Below are positions 49,989 to 58,695 of a stretch of 64,000 nt of DNA, one piece after another. A program made the translations under genes and the position numbers. Location: the NCBI GenBank assembly GCA_002914845.1, contig JXTC01000174.1, positions 487,649 to 551,648 of the forward strand. Reading direction: 5' to 3'. Position 1 is the stretch's first letter; the number at the start of each line of letters is the position of its first letter. A model generated the notes under the pieces. That model did no database searches and had not been told where the DNA came from. It worked only from the letters and a program-made list of their open reading frames with translations. The stretch comes from Trema orientale (Eukaryota > Streptophyta > Magnoliopsida > Rosales > Cannabaceae).

Positions 49989-52372
49989 CTCTTCACACAC
50001 GTATATTAATTGCAATAGTTTTCAAGAACTAGACCTGCCTGCTAGTTTTTTATTTAAGTCTGTTGATTGTATGTTTTATCATATTTTAGGCCAAACAGCA
50101 CCTTTCCTTATTGTGTCTGGGTGAGATTGGGAGAAGGAAAGATCTAAGCTCTCATGCACATATAGAGAATATTGTTATTGAGTCATTTCAATCACCTTTT
50201 GAAGAGATAAAGTCTGCAGCTTCCTATGCTCTTGGCAATATTGCTGTTGGTAATCTATCCAAGTATCTGCCTTTTATCTTAGATCAAATTGACAATCAGC
50301 AGAAGAAACAGTATCTGTTGCTTCACTCCTTGAAGGAGGTGTGTTCTCTTGCACAATATGTCCAGGGAAGATCCTGCTGCTATTTCCTGAAATTCTCTCG
50401 GATTAATTTCTGTTTGTTGCCATAATTGTAGGTCATAGTTAGGCAATCTGTAGATAAATCAGAATTCCAAGATTCTAGTGTTGAGAAGATCCTTAAATTG
50501 CTTTTTAATCACTGTGAAAGTGAGGAAGAGGGTGTTCGCAACGTGGTGGCCGAGTGTCTGGGTAAAATTGCTCTCATTGAACCTGCAAAACTTGTTCCTG
50601 CACTGAAGGTATCAAAAGTTTCTCGTGCATTTATGCTTAATGTGTGTATTAGGCTGGCTGCTAATATTTGGCTATCTGCTGAATTTTCTAAAGGTACGAA
50701 CAACCAGTCCAGCTGCATTCACTAGGGCTACAGTTGTCATTGCAGTGAAGTATTCAGTGGTGGAGCGGCCAGAGAAGATAGATGAAATTATATACCCTGA
50801 GATCTCATCATTCTTGATGCTTATTAAGGATGGTGATCGGGTAAGCTTCGTATTTCTAATGTTAAACTCACCTCTAGTTGGTTTTGGACTTGTGACTGAT
50901 TTGAGATGATTTTTTGCAGCACGTTAGGCGTGCAGCTGTGTTGGCCTTGAGTACGTTTGCTCACAACAAACCAAACCTTATTAAAGGACTTCTCCCAGAA
51001 TTATTGCCACTTCTTTATGATCAAACAGTCGTCAAGGTAGCTTAAAATTTTGACATTTGTGGCTTGCCTACAAACCTGGAATATAAATGAGTGGATCATA
51101 ATAATTTCCCTTCGTGTTTGGACGTGATATGTGATGCATTTCCTTTTTGTACTCCTAGTTATATTGTTTCCGTTGTCAGGTCTGATATTTGCATCTTAAA
51201 AATTCTCTTTGCAGCAAGAGTTGATAAGGACAGTTGATCTTGGTCCATTTAAGCACATTGTGGATGATGGCCTTGAGTTAAGAAAGGCTGCTTTTGAATG
51301 TGTGGACACCCTGTTGGACAGTTGTCTTGATCAAGTGAATCCCTCATCTTTCATTGTTCCTTACCTTAGATCTGGTCTTGATGGTGAGTATTTTATTTAA
51401 AAATCTTCAATCTTCTTTTTTCTTTTAGAAAGTAATTTACCTGATTATTGAATTGAATAAATTTGTTACTTGACCCATTTATGCTGGAAAGAAGAGAACT
51501 ATGTTCATCGTTCTCTTCCCTTCTCAATCTGACAAGTCAATTTAACTTAGACAAACTGTAAATGCCTATTATTTTATTTATTGTCGTTGATCAGTATTGG
51601 ATCAACATCTAACCATTGCTGAATGCAGACCCATATTGGGAGCGATTTTTTGATTTATGGGAATTGGACTTTCATGCTAAACCTGACAATGGCCTGCTGC
51701 GTTTATTACTCACTTGTGACTTATTTGGAAATTTGGCTTTGTGTGCAGATCACTATGATGTTAAAATGCCTTGCCATCTAATTCTTTCGAAACTTTCAGA
51801 AAAATGTCCGTCTGCGGTACTTGCAGGTTGGTAATTAGACTATTCTCCTATTCTTAGATTCAGCACGTGCTGCAAATTTATGACTCATGTATTACTTATT
51901 GCATTCTTTAGTTCTCGACTCACTGGTGGATCCTCTTCAAAAAACCATTAATTTTAAGCCAAAGCAAGATGCTGTCAAGCAAGAAGTAGATCGCAATGAA
52001 GACATGATTCGAAGTGCCCTTAGAGCTATTGCATCCTTAAATCGAATAAGGTTGGCCCCTGAACTATATCTTTGCATGCTTATCTATTTAGTATGTTAAT
52101 ACCAAATGCTTGCAGTAATCATATGTCGCCACCCCTTCCTAGACTCTGAGGTTAAACTATTCTTAGTTCTCATAAAGAACACCGGAAAGTGGGGTCCTTG
52201 CTTCGTTCCCGACCAGTTATATGTTTATTTCTGTATCAATGATTCTTCTGATGCTGTGTACTCTATATTTTGCAGTGGCGGAGATTGCAGCCTTAAGTTC
52301 AAGAACCTCATGAATGAAATATCCAAGTCCCCAACACTTTGGGATAAGTACTATTCCATCCGAAATGAGTGA
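41461..52372 (+). CDS. CAND1: CAND1, cullin-associated NEDD8-dissociated protein 1
   Basis: Twenty-eight exons join to 1218 aa, within one residue of Arabidopsis CAND1: 41461-41496, 41619-41788, 41912-42122, 42364-42529, 43145-43274, 43392-43506, 43671-43828, 43918-44041, 44159-44209, 44318-44400, 44878-44962, 45040-45141, 45256-45354, 47794-47904, 47982-48065, 48134-48274, 48871-48963, 49098-49219, 49363-49525, 49608-49847, 50090-50338, 50432-50608, 50694-50840, 50920-51036, 51215-51383, 51749-51826, 51912-52050, 52276-52372. The protein is almost all HEAT repeats, with an acidic loop ([13 protein letters not shown]) near residue 320. CAND1 wraps un-neddylated CUL1-RBX1 and exchanges F-box substrate receptors; in plants this affects auxin and other SCF-dependent signalling. 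Introns after exons 9 and 10 start with GC, not GT. Intron 13 is 2.4 kb. Confidence 0.95.
45355..47793 (+). other. Large CAND1 intron 13, probably enlarged by insertions
   Basis: At 2.4 kb it is several times longer than most CAND1 introns. It holds a MITE-like repeat (45500-45722) and several TA microsatellites. A stretch near 46860-46900 read on the minus strand gives CCTATAAATAC followed by a leader-like sequence, suggesting a buried promoter, perhaps of an LTR. No coding frame in it has family features. Confidence 0.5.
45500..45722. mobile_element. MITE-like repeat in CAND1 intron 13
   Basis: The left end (GGTTCCCAATCCAATAGGT then poly-T) is an imperfect inverted match to the right end (poly-A then CCTGCTGGATTGGTGTCC). 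The interior has GCCGTTGGATCATATTATCT and AATGGC. It is about 220 bases, non-coding, and flanked by TA-rich DNA that hides any target duplication. Confidence 0.5.
49955..49992. repeat. CT microsatellite in CAND1 intron 20
   Basis: About 19 CT units with a single CG interruption. It lies upstream of exon 21 and may be variable in length between accessions. Confidence 0.9.
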
Positions 52373-53124
52373 TTGGACTGGATTTGTTGAACCCTTCTTA
52401 GTTTTACATGGAAGTTCCACTGGAAAAAGTTAGAGAATTCAGTGTTAGCCGGAACTCCTTTTTGGGTTTGGAGAACCATAAGGCGGAAAGTCTGCGTGCT
52501 CATTGATGCGTCTGTAAAGCGGCTTAAAATTAAAATGGAGGGTTATAGAAACATCAATTATGGGGGAGAGTTATGTGCATTTTCTTGTCGTAGGAAATAC
52601 CAATTAATGGTTTTTCTTGTATAGTACTATTTTGCCCGTATGCAGCAATCATACAACATTGCTGGCCCCATCCCAAACACTCATTACTTGGTTTGGGTTG
52701 AAGTGCAGAATATGGGTTTGCAATTTAGCATATTTTTCCTTTTTATAATTATTTGGGTCAGAAGTTGACTATACAATTTGGTTGCTTGGAGATGTATTTC
52801 CGGATCATAATAGTTTCTTTCTTTTATTAGGATTTATTAGGAGTTTTTGTGAACATTGTTATCATCGTTTTATATGATAAAAGTTTATTCGGAATTGTTT
52901 TCGTTGCTTCTCAACTTTGGCAAGCTTGCGCTACCTCGTGCTTCCACGAATCCATACATGTCGTTTACTACATATACACAACAAAATTGCTTCCACAACC
53001 TTTTCAAGAACCTCCTTTAAAAATATGACACATAATTTACACCAACAAACAACTACAAATGTGATTGATATAAAAAGGAAAATGAGTAACTACTGCTTGC
53101 ACTACAATTAACTCACATTGTTAT
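52373..53124. other. Convergent 3' flanks of CAND1 and the zinc-ribbon gene
   Basis: The two genes end tail-to-tail, 752 bases apart. The region should hold both 3'-UTRs and polyadenylation sites. TGTCGTTT occurs at 52959-52966. No further gene is seen. Confidence 0.6.
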
Positions 53125-54948
53125 TCATTTCTCTTCAAACTCGACATCAATAATCTCAGGGTCTGACTTTGAAGAAGAGGTCCCTCTACTATTCCCTGAA
53201 AAGAAGTCGCCCCCGGCCCGGGCCCCGCCCCCGCCCCCTTTGGGCTGCCACACTGTGTTTCCGCAGCTGGTGCAACGTATCATCTGGTTCTTATAACCAA
53301 CGAATTGCCTCTTGCAAGCTGGGCAAGACCCCTGTCCAATAAGCAAAAAGACGTAAACCCATTTTTATAAATCTTTTCTTGCAGCATTTAAAGTTAATTT
53401 GACCGAAAAGACTTTACCAAAGCAACAACATTCTATAAAATTGGGACTAATTTTGAACATGGTAGGAAGCTAAATGGTAAAAGCTATCGACATATTAAGA
53501 AATTAAGATCAAGAAAAGAAATCTAGCCATTAAACAGAAAGTAGGCTGCAGTTGCAGTAATAATAGACTTAGATTACAATGCAGAGTGCATACACGCACT
53601 GATATTATGTTATAAAATATGCAGTGCATTCACACGTACTCATATTATGTTATGCAGAGTAAGAAATCGGCAAGTATATTGATACCTTTATAACAAGGTT
53701 ATTGGCGAACGTTCCGATGAGAAGGGGACCGGCAAATGGCAATACCCATGTTGCGAATATCAAAAACCGGAAGAGCCATCCAGATAATGCAAACCAAATG
53801 AAGAAAATTGTCTACAAAAGGGGAAGTAAAAAGAGGGTCAGCTTATATTAAGTTGGCACAATTACAAAGCAAAAACACACATTTTGGACTACAAATCTTC
53901 ATGGATTGACGATTAAACTAAGAGGTCAGAAATAAACGAAATATGTAACTCTTAACAATCAATTTCTACTATCCCCTAGATCCATTTTTTGTGTTCTTCA
54001 AACGAATGATGCTCCAAGTAGGAGGAAAATTTATTAAGAAAATGACTACAAGTACAGCAATGAAAGGAGCAGCATGGTTTTTAAAAATGGCTTTTGGTAA
54101 GGACTACCTCAGTCCTTAATCCTCAAACTTCCAAACTAATTACATGGCACTATATGACGATGGTGGTCAGCAAGCATTTCCAAATGGATTGAGATAAATC
54201 TTCCAATCCAAAACCAAGAAAGTGTTGAACTATGCGTCACTAACAAACAAGCCTACTAAGTAATTGTGTTAATCTTATTGACAATTCATCATATATATAA
54301 TACACAAATATTTATTATAGTGATTAAATGCTGCTAGCTAGATAAGCATCTAGATGAAAAAACACTGACCATATCAACAATCAATCATGGCGGTCTAAGA
54401 TTTGGATGATACTTACTGCGAAACTTCTTCCTAACGGAGTGTCCAAAAAATCAGCAAGCTGCTTCCTGTACTGTACGGGCACCAAAAACAATCAACGAGT
54501 TGAGCAACGATTACAAATTGATTAATTAATCCCAAAAATAGAAAATAAATTCAACATCCGAGAGAGAACAAACCCTAGGCCAGTTTCTGCTAAAATCCAT
54601 GGAGAGGGCGCGCCAGCGCGATCCAATCTCGAAGTCCCTATCGATTTCGCGGGCGCGGGCGAGGGCGGATCGGGCGACGGAGCTAAGGCGGTGGGAGACG
54701 GAGTAGCGGCGGTCGAAGCGCTCGGCGCCCTTCTTGGCCTCGAAGACGAGGCGCTCGAAGCCGTCATTGGCGGTCCTCCAAGCGTCCCTCCAGGCCTCGC
54801 CGGAAGCCATGCGCTTCGCGAAGCCGTCGATGTCGTTGCGACGGAAGGCCTGGACGACCACCGCCACGTTTGGGCACCTCTTGCGGTGCCCCGCGGCCCT
54901 TGCCGTGAGTGGCACCGCCTGAGGGTTCCATCGGAGAGTTGTGGCCAT
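53125..54948 (-). CDS. Predicted organelle-targeted membrane protein with C-terminal zinc ribbon
   Basis: Exons 54948-54574, 54470-54417, 53811-53686 and 53331-53125 join in frame to 253 aa. The N-terminus (MATTLRWNPQAVPL..., rich in Arg, Ser, Thr and Ala, lacking acidic residues for about 35 aa) looks like a plastid or mitochondrial transit peptide. The middle is a basic region with YRKQLADFLDTPLGRSF, followed by a strongly hydrophobic stretch (about 144-172) that can span a membrane once or as a hairpin. The last exon opens with C188-x2-C191 and C205-x2-C208, a four-cysteine zinc ribbon, then a Gly-rich linker and an acidic tail (DPEIIDVEFEEK). The family appears conserved in plants, but I do not recognise a characterised member and assign no function. 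Exon 1 is far more GC-rich than its surroundings. Exon 2 uses the TACAG|TACAG acceptor that keeps the frame. Confidence 0.8.
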
Positions 54949-55134
54949 GCGAGAGTGGCTGAAGAGAAGTTTTGGAGGAGAGGAGTGTGGCTTCTGGAAA
55001 TGGCCCAAGACAACAGGAGAGGCTTCTGGTACTCGTTTCAAGCAACCTTTTCTCCTCCGATTTTTATCGGTTTTTTTTTTTATTATTTTTTTATTTTCCC
55101 TTTTTTCTCTTTTCTTAAGAAATTGAAAATTAGG

Positions 55135-55222
55135 AAACGACATACCGTTTGGAGTTGGAGAGATTGCGACAGAAGGCTTTAGCATCTGGCCAGCTACAGT
55201 AATTATTTAAACGACATGTCGT
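55135..55222. promoter_or_regulatory. AAACGACA words upstream of the zinc-ribbon gene
   Basis: AAACGACA lies at 55135-55142, and AAACGACATGTCGT (with a 12-bp palindromic core) lies at 55209-55222, about 190 and 265 bases before the ATG at 54948. Function is inferred from recurrence near other genes in the window. Confidence 0.4.
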
Positions 55223-56309
55223 GGGTCAATTAGAAGTTTATTGCCTCTTCGATTTTTTCACACACACGGTCTCTTTTGGAGTCATTCAAGTGGAAAAACA
55301 TGTCATTTAGCCTTTTATACGTGTGATTTTGAATTTTCTATTGTTTATGTTGAAAATAAGCATATCATTTAAAACTCACAAATTCATAGCGACTTAAAAG
55401 GAAAAAAAAAAAACAGAGATTATTGTTTTTTAGCTTATTTTAGAGTCTATGGTGAAAAGTATGACAACTTATGTAGATAGTCAAAACTATAATTATGGGA
55501 TCTTTTGAGTCACTAGTAACCTACAAAACCAAAAGAACGTGAGAGCATTTCTTAGACACCAAGGTGGTGCGACTGACCAAAGAGGCTATGACGGTCAAGT
55601 TAGCGACAATAGATGGAGTAAATGGAAAGCAAATAGAGAAACAAAAAGAAATAATAGACATGGAAGAGTGAAAGTATGATGGAAGTATATGGGTTAGAAG
55701 TCTATGAGTTAGAACAAAGGTTGAGAGCCTCGAATGATTGAGAGTCTATAGTTCAAACAGTAAGTCTAAGTGTTAGTGAGTAGTGAGGTTATAGAATGCA
55801 AGTATTAGTGTTTGTAGGATTATGTCTCCTTCCTACTTAGGATTTAAAGGTATTTATAAGGGTAGCAGACATTCCTCCTCCTTTATTTGGTGGGGTGTTT
55901 GAAATGTCTCACTTATTCAGAAGGTCGCATAAGGACGTGACTCCTTTTTGCATTTGACATAGAAAGAACCTTAAAGTGGTTATGGGTATTTAAAATTTCA
56001 TGTTCTTTACTTGAGCTAGCTAAAGACGTGGGACTTTCCTTAGTGGCCGATTAAAATTGGAGTTGGAGGTCTTAATAAATGGCAGAGTTGCTCCTCCATT
56101 TTAGGGATTCGATGTCAGGATGACTATAACATATTGAAAATTCTTGTGTGATTTGTTTAGTTAAGTTTTTGGAGGCTTAGTTGATGGACATATTGTAATA
56201 TTAATAGGCTTTACCCAAAAGTGTTAGCTTGAATGTACTTTTGGACTCACGGACTACCACTTAAATACTCACGATCTTCTTATAATATACTCGATGTGGG
56301 ATTTGATAC
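55223..56309. other. Gene-free AT-rich spacer
   Basis: I see no coding frame, RNA gene or clear repeat boundary. The text has scattered TE-like phrases (for example GATGTGGGATTTGATACG at its right edge, continuing into the next repeat array). Confidence 0.4.
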
Positions 56310-56314
56310 GTTTC

Positions 56315-56720
56315 AATCTCTCCCTATTAGGGGTCTAGCGTCCTCGCTAGGGAGTTCACATTCAATAGCCCACATATAATATCTATGGGCAGGGTCCATA
56401 TTAACCATGATTATAGCTCGTGGCAGCCTTCCAATCTCAATCTCTCCCTATTAGGGGTCTAGCGTCCTCCTTAGGGAGTTCACATTCAATAGCCTACATA
56501 TAACATCTATGGGCGGAGTCCACATTCACCACGATTCTAGCTCGTAGCAGCCTTCCAATCTCAATCTCTCCCTATTAAGGGTCAAGCGTCCTCGCTAGGG
56601 AATCTACATTCAATAGCCCACATATAACCTATATGGGCGTGGTCCACATTCACCATGATTCTAGCTCGTGGCAGCCTTCCAAGCCCCACACATGTATGGA
56701 TTGGGTTGGCTCTGATACCA
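56315..56720 (+). repeat. Tandem array with units of about 122 bp
   Basis: At least three units share CTCTCCCTATTAGGGGTC, AGCGTCCTC-CTAGGGA, CACATTCAATAGCC-ACATAT, CTATGGGC-GGTCCA and AGCTCGT-GCAGCCTTCCAA. They start near 56317, 56440 and 56562. The array ends in GGCTCTGATACCAACTGTGACATC. The same unit, more diverged, forms the arms of the inverted repeat at 56844-57286, so the whole 1-kb block is one repeat family. Confidence 0.85.
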
Positions 56721-56843
56721 ACTGTGACATCACTAGACTTCACCTAAAAGTGCTAGCTTTAGGGTACTTTTGGGCTCACATGCCACTACTTAAGTACCCA
56801 TGATATTTCTAAAGCATACTTGATGTGGGACTTAGGGTGTTAC

Positions 56844-57286
56844 AATTTCACTCCATTAAGGCCTAATGTCCTTGCTAGGGTGTCCATATTCAATAGCTTA
56901 CATATAATCCCATAGGTAGGATCCATATTAGCCACGATTTCGGCCTGTGGCAGCCTTCCAAGGCTTACACAGGTATGGTCTGGGTCAATTCTGATACTAA
57001 ATGTAATACCACTCATCCTCACCCAAAAATGCTAGCTTGAAGGTATTTTTGGGCACTTGGACCACCATTTAAATGCCCAAAAGTATATTTAAGCTAGCAT
57101 TTTTGGGTGAGGCCTCATTTGGTATTCAAAGTCGACCCACTCTATATCTGTGTGGGTATTGCGAAGCTGCCAGGCCAGAATTGTGGTGAATATGAACCCC
57201 GCACATAAGGGTTATATATAGACTATTGAATGTGGACCCCCTAACGAGGACACTAGGCCTTAACGGGGGAAGATTGTAACACCCCA
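56844..57286. repeat. Long inverted repeat with terminal GGTGTTACAAT / ATTGTAACACC
   Basis: The left arm (GGTGTTACAATTTC ... TTAAGGCCTAATGTCC ... ATTCAATAG ... GGCAGCCTTCCAAGG) is complemented by the right arm (GAATTGTGGTGAATATG ... CTATTGAATGTGGACC ... GGACACTAGGCCTTAACG ... GATTGTAACACC). Arms are about 210 bases with substitutions and short gaps. The centre is a tighter hairpin at 57021-57113. Size and ends fit a foldback or MITE-like element. Confidence 0.8.
57021..57113. repeat. Hairpin: 36-base arms around a short loop
   Basis: CACCCAAAAATGCTAGCTTG with its continuation to TTTTTGGGCA is the near-complement of TGCCCAAAAGTAT through GCTAGCATTTTTGGGTG, with a loop of about 20 bases. It is the core of the larger inverted repeat and, if transcribed, would fold into a stable stem. 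Confidence 0.85.
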
Positions 57287-57529
57287 AAATAACTGTATTT
57301 ATAGTATAAGTGTTGATATTATCTGGTTGATGTTGGCATCAAATCGACATTAATTATCCCATTTAGTGTAAAGTTCCTTTTTTTTTCCTCGTGGAAATTA
57401 CACACATTTACTTATTTATTTATTTATTTTTTTAAAGATTTATTCATTTATTTATTTTTGGAAACACATATAACTTTATATAATATTTTTGCTTTTTATT
57501 TTGAAAGTTTAATGTGACTTAATGAGTAA

Positions 57530-57690
57530 TGCTAGGGACACCAATATTTTATACCAAAAACTACACGATATGACATTCATTCCAACCACTTATTTTTTGA
57601 AAGTGGGATCACACCATCAAACATTATGTGGTTAAAAATGACGTCACATTATTGGTGTAAATTTTTAGTACAAGATTTTGCTTAATTTGA
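57530..57690. mobile_element. Possible small MITE
   Basis: GTAATGCTAGGGACACCAAT at the left resembles ends of dicot MITEs, and an inverted ATTGGTGT lies at 57650-57657. The rest of the ends do not match well, so the boundaries are tentative. Confidence 0.35.
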
Positions 57691-57739
57691 ACAATCCTAT
57701 CACAATCAAAAGATCAAAGCTTGTAAAGAAAATCATAAT

Positions 57740-58250
57740 TCATGGGGTTAATAATAGTAATGCCTGTGAATTATATTGATTATACCATTTTGCCTTATAA
57801 ATTTTAAACTTATATAGTAATAGCCTCTGAATTATGTAATTGTTACATAAATGACTCATTTTATCACAAATTGTTAGTTTTTTAACATAAAATAGTCATG
57901 AACAAACCGTATAATTGGACATTACTACTTTTATGAATTAAAATCTCGTTCCCAGTTAAGTTACCAAACTATATGCTTTGCATGTGATTCATGTATGTTA
58001 AAAATTTAACAGTTTGTGAAAAAGAATAATCATTGTTGCAATATTCGCATAAATCTTGATAGTTTACTGTGTAAGTTGAAAATTCAGAGTCTCATAATTG
58101 ACCACAACTGTATGCTTTGTAATGATTTATTTATATTAAATATTTAACAGTTTGTGACAAAATGATTATTGTTACAACAATTAGATAATTCAAGGGCCAA
58201 TACCATGTAAGTTAAAAATTCAGGGACTATTTAACAGAAACCAAAATAGG
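57740..58250. repeat. Diverged inverted repeat
   Basis: The left half (GTAATAGCCTCTGAATTATG, TAATTGTTAC, CATTTTATCACAAATTGTTA) is complemented by the right half (TAACAGTTTGTGACAAAATG, GTTACAACAATTAGATAATTC, AAGGGCCAATAC). Outer parts also pair (GGTTAATAATAG with CTATTTAACAG). It is AT-rich, non-coding, about 500 bases and old by its divergence. Confidence 0.65.
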
Positions 58251-58345
58251 ATTCATAGTATAATTCACGAGCTAAAAATAAGATTGACCTTTTTTTCTGA
58301 TTGAAATCTACCATTTGAGAACCACACGACATAGTTCAATTCAGT

Positions 58346-58512
58346 AAACGACATGTCATTTCGAGAGAATATTTTGTCATCTTCTTTAACTTTTGATTCC
58401 AAACTAAATGTCGTTTATCTTAAGAAATTGTGTCGTAGTTCAACTCGGTAAAACGACCTGTTGTTCAACCGTTTACGAAGGCATTTCGCTGTCGTTTAAA
58501 TTTATACGACAC
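58346..58512. promoter_or_regulatory. Cluster of ACGACA/TGTCGT words upstream of SWC2
   Basis: AAACGACATGTCATTT starts at 58346, TGTCGTTT lies at 58409-58416, AAAACGACC near 58450, GTCGTTTA at 58491-58498 and ACGACACA near 58506. Together they form the densest group of this motif in the window, 185-350 bases before the SWC2 ATG. Confidence 0.4.
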
Positions 58513-58534
58513 ATATTTATTTGGGATATTATTG

Positions 58535-58623
58535 GAGCAAGAATAAATCGGGCTCTGTTCGTCGAATAGGGCAATATTTTCCGATCTCCGACTTGTCCAG
58601 CAACAGAGCAAGAATAAATCGGG
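58535..58623 (+). repeat. 18-bp direct repeat in the SWC2 leader
   Basis: GAGCAAGAATAAATCGGG occurs exactly at 58535-58552 and 58606-58623, 71 bases apart. It probably lies in the promoter or 5'-UTR of SWC2, 70-160 bases upstream of the ATG. Confidence 0.9.
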
Positions 58624-58695
58624 TTTTTCATTCCTATATACATATTTCCCGCTTAACCAACCAAATCCTCTGTTTTCTCATCTTCTTGGTCAGCC

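Noticed and set aside
54691..55182. Long plus-strand open frame opposite exon 1 of the zinc-ribbon gene
   Set aside because: It is the antisense shadow of a GC-rich exon; the minus strand gives a coherent spliced protein with transit peptide and zinc ribbon.
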